Assembly: GCF_030238365.1 (NCBI RefSeq)
Contig: NZ_JASSOT010000053.1
Span: 1 to 64,000, forward strand
From: Lelliottia wanjuensis
GTDB lineage: Bacteria; Pseudomonadota; Gammaproteobacteria; Enterobacterales; Enterobacteriaceae
DNA length: 64,000 nucleotides
Direction: 5' to 3'
In this document: positions 22,910-35,082 of the stretch, piece after piece
How positions within the stretch are numbered: position 1 is the first letter of the stretch
How the letters are laid out: each line of letters starts with the position of its first letter
The notes under the pieces: model-generated
The model's input: only the letters and a program-made list of their open reading frames with translations
Database searches by the model: none
What the model was told of the DNA's origin: nothing
Program-made: the position numbers and the translations under genes

Positions 22910-24009
22910 TACACCGCTCCTTTACGCACAAAACGGGCACGCATGCGGCGCATCGGCACGCTGTCCCACAGGTTTAATACCACTGCCAGCAACAGGTACA
23001 GACCGTTGACCACCCACATCCAAATCATCGGGTCGAGCTTACCTTTGCCGCCGTTAGACTTGATCGACGTTTGCAGCAGGAAGAACACCAGATAGAGCAA
23101 CATGGCTGGCAACATCGAAAGCACACGGCCCTGGCGCGGGTTGACCACGCTCAGCGGCACGACCATCAGTGCCATCATAAACACCGTGAATACTAGCGTC
23201 AGGCGCCAGTGCAGCTCAGCTCGAGCGCGGTTGGTATCGGTATTCATCAGGGTCCGCATGTCCATCTGCTCGGTATCCGTCGGATCGAGCGCCACGTTCT
23301 GATGGCCAATAATCGCCTGATAGTTCTGGAAATCGGTAATACGGAAGTCACGAAGCAGCGCAGTGCCTTCAAAGCGGGTGCCCTGGTTCAGCGTCACCAC
23401 CTGAGAACCGTCTTTACGCTGGGAGAGCTGGCCGGAATCTGCAACCACCACGGAAGGACGGGCATTGCCTTTGGTACGGATTTGCGCGAGGAAAACGTCG
23501 TTGAAACGACTGCCACTGACGCTTTCAATAAAGAGGACTGAACTGCCGTCGGTGGCCTGCTGGAACTGGCCCTGCGCAAGCGCCGCCATGCCAGGGTTGG
23601 CTTTGGCTTCGGCCAGCACTTCATCCTGATGTCGGGAAGACCAGGGACCGGCCCACATGACGTTCACCGCCGCCACGATACCCGTGAACAACGCCAGCAC
23701 CATCGCGGCTTTCACCAGCACGGCTTTACTCAAGCCGCAGGCATGCATCACCGTGATTTCACTTTCGGTATAGAGTTTCCCCAGCGTCATCAGCAGGCCG
23801 AGGAAAAGGCTAAGCGGCAGAATAAGCTGCGCCATTTCGGGCACGCCTAATCCGAGCAGAGAAAGCACCAGATTTGTTGGGATTTCACCGTCAACGGCCG
23901 CGCCGAGGATCCTGACTAACTTCTGGCAGAAAAAGATCAGAAGTAAGATGAAAAGGATCGCCAGCTGGCTTTTGAGCGTCTCCCGCACCAGATATCTTAT
24001 GATTATCAC
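22909..24009 (-). CDS. lptF: LPS export permease LptF
   Basis: A 366-residue permease paralogous to LptG, beginning IIIRYLVRETLKSQL, with six predicted helices and a central periplasmic domain. The start is GTG at 24009, which gives the E. coli length and N terminus; no ATG is suitably placed. It is divergent from pepA across 266 bp. Confidence 0.97.
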   Translation of the reverse strand: MIIIRYLVRETLKSQLAILFILLLIFFCQKLVRILGAAVDGEIPTNLVLSLLGLGVPEMAQLILPLSLFLGLLMTLGKLYTESEITVMHACGLSKAVLVKAAMVLALFTGIVAAVNVMWAGPWSSRHQDEVLAEAKANPGMAALAQGQFQQATDGSSVLFIESVSGSRFNDVFLAQIRTKGNARPSVVVADSGQLSQRKDGSQVVTLNQGTRFEGTALLRDFRITDFQNYQAIIGHQNVALDPTDTEQMDMRTLMNTDTNRARAELHWRLTLVFTVFMMALMVVPLSVVNPRQGRVLSMLPAMLLYLVFFLLQTSIKSNGGKGKLDPMIWMWVVNGLYLLLAVVLNLWDSVPMRRMRARFVRKGAV

Positions 24010-24272
24010 TTTAAATACGCCCGTAAAAACCCGTCTCTTTGCTGGAAAATTGCTTGTTTCATGGCTTAAACGTCATTTATTCTCTTGAGTCGTCGAAAAC
24101 ATCGCTAAAATTTAAAAACACGGCGGTGTCGCGCTTCAGGATATTTTTTGACGTGCCGAAACTGTAGTAACGTAAGATTAACACGAAGTCACCACAACAG
24201 CGGACATGAGTTACGAAAGGTTTCAATTCTATCCGTAGCAGCCGTCGTTGTCTTTAAGATTCAGGAGCGTAG

Positions 24273-25787
<1,515 letters not shown>

Positions 25788-25793
25788 TGTTAC

Positions 25794-25875
25794 ATGCCGG
25801 GTGGCGGCTTCGCCTTACCCGGCCTACAACATGGCTCGTAACCGTAGGCCCGGTAAGCGCAGCGCCACCGGGCAC
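25794..25875. repeat. REP/BIME element between pepA and holC
   Basis: Two inverted REP units: TGCCGGGTGGCGGCTTCGCC..TTACCCGGCCTAC (25795-25827) and GTAGGCCCGGTAAGCGCAGCGCCACCGGGCA (25843-25874). Each can form a hairpin, and the pair can fold on itself. Such repeats stabilise 3' mRNA ends and bind gyrase or IHF in enterics. Confidence 0.9.
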
Positions 25876-25906
25876 CCGTTTAAAGTGACCACAAGAAGCC
25901 CCATAT

Positions 25907-26350
25907 ATGAAGAATGCAACGTTCTACCTTCTGGACAACGACAACACCGCCGATGGCTTAAGCGCCGTCGAGCATCTGGTGTGTGAAATTGCCGCAGAAC
26001 GTTGGCGCAGCGGTAAACGCGTCCTGATTGCCTGCGAAGATGAAGCGCAGGCGATTCGCCTCGACGAAGCGCTGTGGGCAAGGCCGCCCGAAAGTTTTGT
26101 TCCGCATAATTTGTCGGGAGAAGGTCCGCGCGGCGGCGCACCGGTGGAAATCGCCTGGCCGCAAAAGCGTAACAGCAGCGCGCGCGATATTCTGATCAGC
26201 CTGCGTATCGGCTTTGCAGATTTTGCCACCGCTTTCACAGAAGTGGTAGACTTTGTCCCTCACGAAGATTCTCTGAAACAACTGGCGCGCGAACGCTACA
26301 AGGCGTACCGCCTGGCTGGTTTTAACCTGAATACGGCAACCTGGAAATAA
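25907..26350 (+). CDS. holC: DNA polymerase III chi subunit
   Basis: A 147-residue chi subunit beginning [13 protein letters not shown] and containing [20 protein letters not shown]. Chi links the clamp loader to SSB. Length equals E. coli HolC. The TAA stop shares a base with the valS ATG. Confidence 0.97.
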   Translation: MKNATFYLLDNDNTADGLSAVEHLVCEIAAERWRSGKRVLIACEDEAQAIRLDEALWARPPESFVPHNLSGEGPRGGAPVEIAWPQKRNSSARDILISLRIGFADFATAFTEVVDFVPHEDSLKQLARERYKAYRLAGFNLNTATWK

Positions 26351-29205
26351 TGGAAAAGACATACAACCCACGAGATATCGAACAGCCGCTTTACGAGCAC
26401 TGGGAAGAGCAGGGCTATTTCAAGCCTAATGGCGATGAAAGCAAAGAGTCCTTCTGCATCATGATCCCGCCGCCGAACGTCACCGGCAGTTTGCATATGG
26501 GTCATGCTTTCCAGCAAACCATCATGGATACCATGATCCGCTACCAGCGCATGCAGGGCAAAAACACCCTGTGGCAGGCTGGTACTGACCACGCGGGTAT
26601 CGCAACCCAGATGGTGGTGGAGCGTAAGATTGCCGCTGAAGAAGGTAAAACCCGCCACGACTACGGTCGCGACGCGTTCATCGACAAAATCTGGCAGTGG
26701 AAAGCGGAATCTGGCGGCACCATTACCCGTCAGATGCGCCGTCTCGGCAACTCCGTGGACTGGGAGCGCGAGCGCTTCACCATGGATGAAGGCCTTTCCA
26801 ACGCCGTTAAAGAAGTCTTCGTCCGCCTGTACAAAGAAGACCTGATTTACCGTGGCAAACGCCTGGTCAACTGGGACCCGAAACTGCGCACCGCGATCTC
26901 CGATCTGGAAGTGGAAAACCGCGAGTCTAAAGGCTCCATGTGGCACATCCGCTATCCGCTGGCCGATGGCGCAAAAACCGCAGACGGTAAAGATTACCTG
27001 GTGGTGGCGACCACCCGTCCGGAAACCCTGCTGGGTGATACCGGCGTGGCCGTTAACCCGGAAGATCCGCGCTACAAAGATCTGATTGGCAAATTCGTGG
27101 TTCTGCCGCTGGTAAACCGCCGCATTCCGATCCTGGGCGATGAACACGCCGATATGGAAAAAGGCACCGGCTGCGTGAAAATCACCCCGGCGCACGATTT
27201 CAACGACTATGAAGTGGGCCGTCGTCACGCCCTGCCGATGATTAATATTCTGACCTTTGACGGTGATATCCGTGAAAGCGCGGAAGTGTATGACACCAAA
27301 GGCGAAGAGTCTGACGTTTACTCCGCTGAGATCCCGGCTGAATTCCAGAAACTGGAACGTTTCGCCGCGCGCAAAGCCGTTGTGGCTGCCATCGACGCAC
27401 TCGGCCTGCTGGAAGAGATCAAACCTCACGATCTTACCGTTCCTTACGGCGACCGTGGCGGCGTGGTGATCGAACCGATGCTGACCGACCAGTGGTACGT
27501 CCGCGCTGACGTGCTGGCGAAACCGGCGGTTGAAGCGGTTGAAAACGGCGACATCCAGTTCGTTCCTAAGCAGTATGAAAACATGTACTTCTCCTGGATG
27601 CGCGATATTCAGGACTGGTGTATCTCTCGTCAGCTGTGGTGGGGTCACCGTATCCCGGCCTGGTATGACAACGACGGCAACGTGTACGTTGGCCGCACCG
27701 AAGAAGAAGTGCGTCAGGAAAACAACCTGGGCGCTGACGTCGCCCTGCGCCAGGACGACGATGTTCTGGACACCTGGTTCTCCTCCGCCCTGTGGACCTT
27801 CTCCACCCTCGGCTGGCCGGAAAACACCGACGCCCTGCGTCAGTTCCACCCAACCAGCGTGATGGTCTCTGGCTTCGACATCATCTTCTTCTGGATTGCC
27901 CGCATGATCATGATGACCATGCACTTCATCAAAGATGAAAACGGCAAGCCGCAGGTTCCGTTCCATACCGTCTACATGACCGGTCTGATTCGTGACGACG
28001 AAGGCCAGAAGATGTCCAAATCCAAGGGCAACGTGATTGACCCGCTGGATATGGTGGACGGCATTTCTCTGGCAGACCTGCTGGAGAAACGTACCGGCAA
28101 CATGATGCAGCCGCAGCTGGCGGAAAAAATTCGCAAGCGCACCGAGAAGCAATTCCCGGACGGCATCGAGCCGCACGGCACCGACGCCCTGCGTTTCACC
28201 CTGGCGGCGCTGGCCTCTACCGGTCGCGACATCAACTGGGACATGAAACGTCTGGAAGGTTACCGCAACTTCTGTAACAAGCTGTGGAACGCCAGCCGCT
28301 TCGTGCTGATGAACACCGAAGATCAGGATTGCGGCTTCAACGGCGGCGAAATGACCCTGTCTCTGGCGGATCGCTGGATCCTGGCGGAGTTCAACCAGAC
28401 CATTAAAGCGTATCGTGAAGCGCTGGATACCTATCGCTTCGACATCGCGGCAGGCATTCTGTACGAGTTCACCTGGAACCAGTTCTGCGACTGGTATCTG
28501 GAGCTGACCAAGCCGGTCATGAACGGCGGTAACGAAGCGGAACTGCGCGGCACGCGTAACACGCTGATTACCGTTCTGGAAGGCTTGCTGCGTCTCGCGC
28601 ACCCAATCATCCCGTTCATCACCGAGACCATCTGGCAGCGTGTGAAAGTCATCAAAGGCATCACTGCCGACACCATCATGCTGCAGCCGTTCCCGGAGTT
28701 CGATGCAGCGCAGGTTGATGAAGCCGCAGCGTCCGATACCGAATGGCTGAAACAGGCGATTGTGGCGATCCGTAACATTCGCGCCGAGATGAACCTCTCT
28801 CCAGGCAAACCGCTGGAACTGCTGCTGCGTGGCTGCAGCGAAGCGGCGGTGCGTCGCGTGACTGAGAACAGCAGCTTCCTGCAGAACATGGCGCGTCTGG
28901 AAAGCATCACCGTGCTGCCAGCCGATGACAAAGGTCCGGTTTCCGTGACCAAAATCATTGAAGGCGCCGAGCTGCTGATCCCAATGGCAGGGCTTATCGA
29001 CAAAGAAACCGAACTGGCTCGTCTGGCAAAAGAAGTCGCCAAAGTCGAACTGGAAATCGGGAAAATCGAGAGCAAACTGTCTAACGAAGGTTTCGTTGCC
29101 CGTGCCCCTGAAGCCGTTATCGCCAAAGAGCGTGAACGTCTGGTCGCCTTCGCTGACGCGAAAGCGAAGCTGATTGAGCAGCAGGCGGTTATTGCTGCGC
29201 TGTAA
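26350..29205 (+). CDS. valS: Valyl-tRNA synthetase
   Basis: A 951-residue class Ia synthetase: HIGH-type motif SLHMGHAF near residue 45, an inserted editing domain (about 190-340), KMSKSKGN near 554, an anticodon-binding domain and a C-terminal coiled coil from about 880 ([20 protein letters not shown]). Its start overlaps holC by one base. A strong two-way terminator follows. Confidence 0.99.
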   Translation: MEKTYNPRDIEQPLYEHWEEQGYFKPNGDESKESFCIMIPPPNVTGSLHMGHAFQQTIMDTMIRYQRMQGKNTLWQAGTDHAGIATQMVVERKIAAEEGKTRHDYGRDAFIDKIWQWKAESGGTITRQMRRLGNSVDWERERFTMDEGLSNAVKEVFVRLYKEDLIYRGKRLVNWDPKLRTAISDLEVENRESKGSMWHIRYPLADGAKTADGKDYLVVATTRPETLLGDTGVAVNPEDPRYKDLIGKFVVLPLVNRRIPILGDEHADMEKGTGCVKITPAHDFNDYEVGRRHALPMINILTFDGDIRESAEVYDTKGEESDVYSAEIPAEFQKLERFAARKAVVAAIDALGLLEEIKPHDLTVPYGDRGGVVIEPMLTDQWYVRADVLAKPAVEAVENGDIQFVPKQYENMYFSWMRDIQDWCISRQLWWGHRIPAWYDNDGNVYVGRTEEEVRQENNLGADVALRQDDDVLDTWFSSALWTFSTLGWPENTDALRQFHPTSVMVSGFDIIFFWIARMIMMTMHFIKDENGKPQVPFHTVYMTGLIRDDEGQKMSKSKGNVIDPLDMVDGISLADLLEKRTGNMMQPQLAEKIRKRTEKQFPDGIEPHGTDALRFTLAALASTGRDINWDMKRLEGYRNFCNKLWNASRFVLMNTEDQDCGFNGGEMTLSLADRWILAEFNQTIKAYREALDTYRFDIAAGILYEFTWNQFCDWYLELTKPVMNGGNEAELRGTRNTLITVLEGLLRLAHPIIPFITETIWQRVKVIKGITADTIMLQPFPEFDAAQVDEAAASDTEWLKQAIVAIRNIRAEMNLSPGKPLELLLRGCSEAAVRRVTENSSFLQNMARLESITVLPADDKGPVSVTKIIEGAELLIPMAGLIDKETELARLAKEVAKVELEIGKIESKLSNEGFVARAPEAVIAKERERLVAFADAKAKLIEQQAVIAAL

Positions 29206-29220
29206 TTAGCGCTGTGATTG

Positions 29221-29248
29221 AAAAGCCGGAGAAATCTCCGGCTTTTTT
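29221..29248. terminator. Bidirectional terminator between valS and a DUF943-like gene
   Basis: AAAAGCCGGAGA and TCTCCGGCTTTT form a 12-bp stem with a minimal loop and run into six T on the plus strand; the A run gives a T tract on the minus strand as well. It serves valS and overlaps the stop codon of the convergent gene. Confidence 0.9.
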
Positions 29249-29777
29249 ATTGGGTCTTATAAAATAATCCAGGGTGTCCATTCGGCATAATAAACCAATA
29301 ACTATCGCAGCCATGAAAATGAAATTCTTCCCATCTGCCTTTGTCAAAATCCACGGAGAGTAATACCTCTTTCTCAAGGCAATTCTCGTTTGAATTATCT
29401 ACTTTGTTAAAACAGGCTAAATCACCGTCGCCAGATTTATCACCGTCAATAAACCCGTCACCGATATCCCAAAAGGTAATATGGTAAGAGGAGGAAGCCG
29501 GGATATTGTATTTATTTTTAAGTTCAGCCTTATGATCAAGATACCAGTGGATTCGCCCCCATTCGGTTAAGGGCATGTGATCAACTACGATGTCATAAGC
29601 CTCATTATCACTAAACCCCATTTCACTTCCTTTATAAAGCCCCTGTTTGAAGCGAGGGTCATACTCAAATCGATCTCCAGCACGAATAATATTTACAGGG
29701 CGCTGCGCCCATAAGAGATAACTGCCTGTAAGAATTAGCACCGCACCTAAGAATATTTTACGCTTCGAATATGTCAT
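29247..29777 (-). CDS. DUF943-like membrane-anchored protein
   Basis: A 176-residue protein of unknown function. One N-terminal hydrophobic helix (about 7-25) ends at RPVNII; the rest appears extracytoplasmic, with LTEWGRIHWYLDHKAELKNK and SYHITFWDIGDGFIDGDKSG. The RPV.I, WGRI.WYLDHK and ITFWD.GDG pattern resembles the enterobacterial DUF943 family, whose members often sit in accessory islands. The ATG at 29777 has TGGAG eight bases upstream; a TTG six codons earlier is less likely. Base composition is clearly more AT-rich than its neighbours, and no counterpart exists here in K-12. Confidence 0.7.
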   Translation of the reverse strand: MTYSKRKIFLGAVLILTGSYLLWAQRPVNIIRAGDRFEYDPRFKQGLYKGSEMGFSDNEAYDIVVDHMPLTEWGRIHWYLDHKAELKNKYNIPASSSYHITFWDIGDGFIDGDKSGDGDLACFNKVDNSNENCLEKEVLLSVDFDKGRWEEFHFHGCDSYWFIMPNGHPGLFYKTQ

Positions 29778-30106
29778 TAATAGACTCCATAGCAAACATG
29801 AATATGGGCGTTAGACTTGATGAGATGCGCGTAATTTACATATGCGAACCGGATTGATAAACACATATCAAGGTTCATATTTCATCATCCCTATGAATAA
29901 AAACACCACCACACATAGAAATTATTTATTTCAACTTAAACACCTTCGCAAATATAAATTCAATCTACCAAACAATAATTCTCAGATAAACCATCAGCTC
30001 AGTACTCGGATAAAAATTCCCACATATGAATGATCCTCGCTTGCACTCCCCTTTCTGCGGTGCTATTAACTGCAGTTGTGTGTCAATTTTTGTCATGAGT
30101 AATGCT
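29778..30106. other. AT-rich spacer between the DUF943-like gene and yjgM
   Basis: About 330 bp of AT-rich sequence, visibly unlike the GC-rich surroundings. It must contain the divergent promoters for both genes. The small open frames in it show no Shine-Dalgarno sequence or recognisable family. Together with the DUF943-like gene it looks like a short acquired insert. Confidence 0.6.
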
Positions 30107-30610
30107 ATGAGCGTGATTACCCCCGTCGCAGCCGCTATGCGTCGGATCACAGAGCAAGATAACGCCGGTATCGCCGCGGTGATCCGCGAAGTGTCGGCGG
30201 AGTACGGTCTGACGGCCGATAAAGGCTATACGGTTGCGGACCCGAATCTCGACGAACTGTTCCAGCTCTACAGCCAGCCGGGCCATGCCTACTGGGTGAT
30301 TGAACAAAACGGCAGCGTCGTCGGCGGAGGCGGAGTCGCACCGCTGAGCTGCAGCGAGTCGGATATCTGCGAGCTGCAAAAGATGTACTTCCTGCCGACA
30401 GTGCGTGGGCAGGGGCTGGCGAAAAAGCTGGCGCTGCTGGCGATGGATCACGCTCGCTCACAGGGCTTCAAACGCTGTTACCTCGAAACCACCGCCTTCC
30501 TTAAAGAAGCTATCGGCCTGTACGAACATCTGGGCTTTGAACACATCGACGCGCCGCTGGGCTGCACTGGTCATGTCGATTGCGAAGTCAGGATGCTGAA
30601 AACTCTGTAA
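30107..30610 (+). CDS. yjgM: GNAT-family N-acetyltransferase YjgM
   Basis: A 167-residue GNAT acetyltransferase with the acetyl-CoA binding segment [16 protein letters not shown] near residue 100 and the C-terminal signature [21 protein letters not shown]. The substrate is unknown (putative O-acetylserine in some annotations). The ATG at 30107 reproduces the K-12 length; ATGs at 30095 and 30026 are also in frame, and none has a strong ribosome-binding site. It is convergent to nothing and followed by ahr on the same strand. Confidence 0.9.
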   Translation: MSVITPVAAAMRRITEQDNAGIAAVIREVSAEYGLTADKGYTVADPNLDELFQLYSQPGHAYWVIEQNGSVVGGGGVAPLSCSESDICELQKMYFLPTVRGQGLAKKLALLAMDHARSQGFKRCYLETTAFLKEAIGLYEHLGFEHIDAPLGCTGHVDCEVRMLKTL

Positions 30611-30693
30611 ATCTCTTTCCTGCCCTCTTCTGTTAAGCGGCTGTAAACTGAATGCTCTACACTCTCAGTTCACACCAATACGGGGGAAAGACG

Positions 30694-31713
30694 ATGTCGA
30701 AGATAAAAAGCTATGCCGCGCCGCAGGCAGGTGCAGAACTTGAACTGTACGAATACGATGCGGGCGAGCTGAAAGCAGAAGACGTCGAAGTGCAGGTCGA
30801 CTATTGCGGGATTTGCCACTCAGACCTGTCGATGATCGACAACGAGTGGGGCTTCTCGAGCTATCCGCTGGTCGCCGGACACGAAGTGATTGGCCGCGTG
30901 GTGGCGCTGGGCACAGCGGCTCAGGACAAAGGGCTGAAGATCGGCCAGCGTGTGGGAATTGGCTGGACCGCCCGCAGCTGCGGCCATTGCGACGCCTGTA
31001 TCAGCGGCAACCAGATCAACTGTCTGGAAGGCTCAGTGCCGACCATCCTCAATAAAGGCGGCTTCGCCGACAAACTCCGCGCAGACTGGCAGTGGGTCAT
31101 TCCGCTCCCGGACAGCATTGATATTGAATCCGCAGGCCCACTGCTGTGCGGCGGTATTACCGTCTTCAAACCGCTTCTGATGCATCATGTCACTGCCACC
31201 AGCCGCGTCGGCGTCATTGGTATCGGCGGTTTAGGCCATATCGCCATCAAATTGCTGCACGCCATGGGCTGCGAAGTCACTGCGTTCAGCTCCAATCCGG
31301 CGAAAGAGAAAGAAGTGCTGGCGATGGGGGCCGATAAAGTAGTCAACAGCCGCGACCCTGAACTGCTGAAAGCGCTGGCCGGTCAGTTTGATTTGATCAT
31401 CAACACCGTGAACGTCGATCTCGACTGGCAGCCGTACTTCGAAGCGCTGGCCTACGGCGGGAATTTCCATACCGTCGGCGCAGTGCTGAAGCCTCTTCCG
31501 GTCCCGGCCTTCACCCTGATCGGTGGCGATCGCAGCATTTCCGGTTCCGCTACCGGCACACCGTTTGAACTGCGCAAACTGATGAAGTTCGCGGGCCGCA
31601 CCAAAGTGGCACCGACCACCGAACTGTATCCGATGTCAAAAATCAACGAAGCCATCCAGCACGTACGCGACGGTAAAGCCCGTTACCGCGTGGTGTTGAA
31701 AGCGGACTTCTAA
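30694..31713 (+). CDS. ahr: NADPH-dependent aldehyde reductase Ahr
   Basis: A 339-residue zinc alcohol dehydrogenase. Catalytic zinc ligands lie in [11 protein letters not shown] and VAGHEVIG, structural zinc cysteines in [16 protein letters not shown], and the dinucleotide motif is [11 protein letters not shown] near residue 175. E. coli Ahr (YjgB) reduces a broad range of aldehydes. The start at 30694 follows GGGGGAAAG and gives the K-12 length. In K-12 ahr lies next to leuX, beyond the idn genes. Confidence 0.96.
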   Translation: MSKIKSYAAPQAGAELELYEYDAGELKAEDVEVQVDYCGICHSDLSMIDNEWGFSSYPLVAGHEVIGRVVALGTAAQDKGLKIGQRVGIGWTARSCGHCDACISGNQINCLEGSVPTILNKGGFADKLRADWQWVIPLPDSIDIESAGPLLCGGITVFKPLLMHHVTATSRVGVIGIGGLGHIAIKLLHAMGCEVTAFSSNPAKEKEVLAMGADKVVNSRDPELLKALAGQFDLIINTVNVDLDWQPYFEALAYGGNFHTVGAVLKPLPVPAFTLIGGDRSISGSATGTPFELRKLMKFAGRTKVAPTTELYPMSKINEAIQHVRDGKARYRVVLKADF

Positions 31714-31720
31714 GGCTGAA

Positions 31721-31796
31721 TTGCCGGGTGGCGGCTGCGCCTTACCCGGCCTACGGTTAGGTTTTGTAGGCCCGGTAAGCGTAGCGCCACCGGGCA
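31721..31796. repeat. REP/BIME element between ahr and the dihydroxyacetone kinase gene
   Basis: Two inverted REP units, TTGCCGGGTGGCGGCTGCGC..TTACCCGGCCTAC (31721-31754) and TGTAGGCCCGGTAAGCGTAG..CGCCACCGGGCA (31765-31796). It lies between two convergent stops, so it can protect both transcripts' 3' ends. Confidence 0.9.
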
Positions 31797-31804
31797 TTTT
31801 TTAC

Positions 31805-33442
31805 CTATCGCGCCAACGTCGCAAACACCTCTGCTACCGCCACCGCTCCCGGATCGGTCACCCCATCCAGATTTTCTTTATTCACATACGACGAACGCCC
31901 CGCTCCGGCTTTTTGCATGCTCGCGGTTGCTTCTGCCCCCTGCTTCGCCGCCTGCGCAGCAGCCTGGATATCCCCTTTTTGCAACGCTTCCAGCGCCGGT
32001 TGCAGCGCATCGATCAATGTACGATCGCCGAGATCCGCCCCTCCGTACTGCTTCATTTGTGCAAGCCCGCTCAGCAAAGCCTCCGCCAACGGTTTACCGT
32101 CCTGTAGCTGCTGCCCGGCCGCGGTAAAGAAGATCGACATCAGCACGCCGCTCGATCCGCCCATCACCGTCGCCAGCCGTTCGCCGATTAACAGCAGCAG
32201 TTTCGGCACGTCATTCAGCGGCAGTTGCTTCTCCTGCAACAGCTGCGCAATGTCCCGCGCGCCTTGCGCAAAGGTCGACCCCGTATCGCCGTCGCCCACT
32301 TTGGCATCCAGCGCATTCAGGCGATTTTCCAGATCGACCAGCGTTTGCGTCGCGCCCGCAACGAGTGCAGCCACCTGCGCATTTTCTGACGGCGTAGAGT
32401 CCACGCGATCCTGAATAGCCGTATGCGCCAGGGTACGCAGCGGCGCAAACGCCACGGGTTTTTGCCAGCCGATGGTTTCGACAGGCTCATTCAGCGCCTG
32501 CTCGAAGGTCTCATTCAGCCTGAGCAGAGATAAAGAAAAGCCCTTCATATCCAGCGAACTCACCAGCGGTGCAGGACCAATCAGATACGCGATCTGATCC
32601 TTAAGCGCCGAATGGGCCAGCTCTTTGGTCAGCAGCGCCATCTCCAGCGCCGACACGCCGCCGAGATTGTTGATCAGTACCGCAAAACGCCCGTCGCCTG
32701 CTTTCTCTTTGAGCGGCGCAACCAGCGTGTCGATTATCGCTTTGCTGTTTTGCGTATCGGCTACCGATGCCCCCGGCTCGCCGTGAATACCCAGGCCCAG
32801 CTCGACGTGCCCCTGCTTGATGCGCCCCTCTTCGTCGTCACCTCCCGGCAGATTACAGGTCTGCATCGCCACACCGAGGCTCCAGAGGTTATCGCAGGCC
32901 TGCTGCGCGATATCCCAAACGTCGCTCAGGGACTTGCCTTTCTCCGCCGCATAACCCGCGATTTTGTGGACCAGCGCCGTGCCCGCAATCCCGCGCGGCT
33001 GTTTGTTGTCCGGCAGCGCGATGTCATCGGCCACAATGATCATCTCGACTTTCAGCCCGTAGCGTTTGGCTTTTTCCGCTGCAAGACCGAAGTTCAGACG
33101 ATCGCCAGTGTAGTTTTTGACGATCAGCAGGCACCCACGATCGCCCGTCACCGCCACGATGGCGTTCAGCACCGCATCCACGCTAGGAGAAGCAAACAGA
33201 TCGCCGCACACCGCTGCGGTTAGCATCCCTTTGCCGACAAACCCTGCATGCGCCGGTTCGTGGCCGGAACCCCCGCCGGAAATGACCGCCACCCGGCTTT
33301 TATCCCAGTCACTGCGGGCCACCACGCGAATGGCGGGATCGATATCGAGTTTGACCAAATTGCCATGCGGCGCGGAGATCAGTATGCCTTCAATGGCGTC
33401 GTTGACCAGCTGTTTGCGGTCATTAAAAAAGAATCTGGACAT
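31805..33442 (-). CDS. ATP-dependent dihydroxyacetone kinase (fused DhaK-DhaL)
   Basis: A 545-residue kinase with an N-terminal DhaK domain (about 1-325) and a C-terminal DhaL domain (about 350-545). The DhaK part has SGGGSGHEPAH and GLGIHGEPGAS, whose histidine binds dihydroxyacetone covalently as a hemiaminal. The DhaL part has DAKVGDGDTGSTFA, binding Mg-ATP, and MGGSSGVLMSIFF. This is the single-chain ATP form known from Citrobacter freundii, not the PTS-dependent DhaKLM of K-12. The ATG at 33442 gives MSRFFFNDR. It occupies the place of the K-12 idn gluconate/idonate genes between ahr and yjgR. Confidence 0.93.
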   Translation of the reverse strand: MSRFFFNDRKQLVNDAIEGILISAPHGNLVKLDIDPAIRVVARSDWDKSRVAVISGGGSGHEPAHAGFVGKGMLTAAVCGDLFASPSVDAVLNAIVAVTGDRGCLLIVKNYTGDRLNFGLAAEKAKRYGLKVEMIIVADDIALPDNKQPRGIAGTALVHKIAGYAAEKGKSLSDVWDIAQQACDNLWSLGVAMQTCNLPGGDDEEGRIKQGHVELGLGIHGEPGASVADTQNSKAIIDTLVAPLKEKAGDGRFAVLINNLGGVSALEMALLTKELAHSALKDQIAYLIGPAPLVSSLDMKGFSLSLLRLNETFEQALNEPVETIGWQKPVAFAPLRTLAHTAIQDRVDSTPSENAQVAALVAGATQTLVDLENRLNALDAKVGDGDTGSTFAQGARDIAQLLQEKQLPLNDVPKLLLLIGERLATVMGGSSGVLMSIFFTAAGQQLQDGKPLAEALLSGLAQMKQYGGADLGDRTLIDALQPALEALQKGDIQAAAQAAKQGAEATASMQKAGAGRSSYVNKENLDGVTDPGAVAVAEVFATLAR

Positions 33443-33579
33443 AGCTTTCCAACTTTTTGTGAATCGTATGCAAAAGCATAGTCCGCGTTGGATATTGCGC
33501 CGCAAAGTCAGGAATTTACTGAGTCAAATTGCCGTCAGGTTGCCTATACTCGACGCAGGACAAAGAGAGGATGCGCACC

Positions 33580-35082
33580 ATGAGTACACCACTGCTGATT
33601 GCCCGGACGCTGGATAAAGAGCTGTTCTTGCTGCCAGGCATGGCGAACCGCCACGGGCTGATAACCGGCGCCACCGGGACGGGGAAAACCGTGACCCTGC
33701 AAAAGCTGGCGGAGTCATTTTCAAGTATCGGCGTGCCGGTTTTTATGGCCGACGTGAAAGGTGATTTAACCGGCGTCGCCCAGGAAGGCACAGCGTCGGA
33801 GAAACTGCTTGAGCGGCTGAAAAACATCGGCGTGACCGACTGGCAACCGCAGGCCAATCCGGTGGTGGTATGGGATATTTTCGGTGAGAAAGGTCATCCG
33901 GTGCGCGCGACCGTCTCGGATCTCGGCCCGCTGCTGCTGGCGCGGTTGTTAACCCTTAACGAGGTCCAGTCTGGCGTGTTGAACATTATTTTCCGCATCG
34001 CCGACGATCAGGGCCTGCTGCTGCTCGATTTCAAAGATCTGCGCGCCATTACCCAGTACATCGGCGATAACGCCAAATCCTTCCAGAATCAGTACGGGAA
34101 TATCAGCCCCGCCTCGGTCGGCGCCATTCAGCGCGGACTGCTCACCCTCGAACAACAGGGCGCGGAGCATTTCTTCGGCGAGCCAATGCTGGATATCAAA
34201 GACTGGATGCGCACCGACAGTAACGGCAAAGGCATTATTAACATTCTGAGCGCTGAAAAGCTTTATCAGATGCCAAAGCTCTATGCCGCCAGCCTGCTGT
34301 GGATGCTCTCAGAACTCTATGAACAACTGCCGGAAGCGGGCGATCTGGATAAGCCTAAGATTGTTTTCTTCTTTGACGAAGCCCATCTGCTGTTCAGCGA
34401 CGCCCCGCAGGTGCTTCTGGATAAAATCGAACAGGTGATTCGCCTGATCCGATCCAAAGGCGTGGGCGTCTATTTTGTCTCGCAGAACCCGTCCGACATC
34501 CCGGATAACGTGCTGGGCCAGCTTGGGAATCGCGTGCAGCACGCGCTGCGGGCCTTTACGCCGAAAGATCAGAAAGCGGTGAAAGCGGCAGCGCAAACCA
34601 TGCGCGCCAATCCGGCGTTTGATACGGAAGGGGCGATTCAGGCGCTGGGAACCGGCGAAGCGCTGATTTCATTCCTCGACGCCAAAGGCAGCCCGTCCGT
34701 CGTTGAACGTGCGATGGTGATTGCGCCATTCTCGCGGATGGGGCCGGTCACGGACGACGAACGTAACGCTTTGATCAATCACTCGCCGGTCTACGGCAAA
34801 TATGAGGATGAAGTGGATCAGGAATCCGCGTTCGAAATGCTGCAGAAAGGCGTCCAGGCGAACACAGAACAACAGCAGTCCCCTGCGGCCAAAGGCGGCA
34901 ATGTCGCCGTGGACGACGGTATTCTCGGCGGTCTGAAAGACATTCTGTTCGGCAGCACCGGGCCACGTGGGGGTAAACGCGATGGCGTGGTGCAAACTAT
35001 GGCCAAAAGCGCCGCGCGGCAGGTGACCAATCAGATTGTGCGCGGCATGCTGGGGAGTTTACTGGGCGGTCGTCGCCGGTAG
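33580..35082 (+). CDS. yjgR: HerA-like P-loop ATPase YjgR (DUF853)
   Basis: A 500-residue ATPase with Walker [17 protein letters not shown] near residue 30 and Walker [12 protein letters not shown] near 270, typical of the HerA/DUF853 group. The function is unknown. Start 33580 follows AAAGAGAGG with nine-base spacing and gives the K-12 length; an ATG three codons earlier sits too close to that site. Its last 24 bases overlap the end of the convergent yhcC gene. Confidence 0.93.
   Translation: MSTPLLIARTLDKELFLLPGMANRHGLITGATGTGKTVTLQKLAESFSSIGVPVFMADVKGDLTGVAQEGTASEKLLERLKNIGVTDWQPQANPVVVWDIFGEKGHPVRATVSDLGPLLLARLLTLNEVQSGVLNIIFRIADDQGLLLLDFKDLRAITQYIGDNAKSFQNQYGNISPASVGAIQRGLLTLEQQGAEHFFGEPMLDIKDWMRTDSNGKGIINILSAEKLYQMPKLYAASLLWMLSELYEQLPEAGDLDKPKIVFFFDEAHLLFSDAPQVLLDKIEQVIRLIRSKGVGVYFVSQNPSDIPDNVLGQLGNRVQHALRAFTPKDQKAVKAAAQTMRANPAFDTEGAIQALGTGEALISFLDAKGSPSVVERAMVIAPFSRMGPVTDDERNALINHSPVYGKYEDEVDQESAFEMLQKGVQANTEQQQSPAAKGGNVAVDDGILGGLKDILFGSTGPRGGKRDGVVQTMAKSAARQVTNQIVRGMLGSLLGGRRR

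Noticed and set aside
26296..28602. 768-codon open frame antisense to holC and valS
   Set aside because: It mirrors valS codon by codon, has no ribosome-binding site or recognisable domain, and valS is unmistakable. High GC with few rare codons explains it.
29842..30033. 63-codon frame in the AT-rich spacer before yjgM
   Set aside because: No Shine-Dalgarno sequence, Asn/Thr/Lys-rich composition expected by chance in AT-rich DNA, and no known family.
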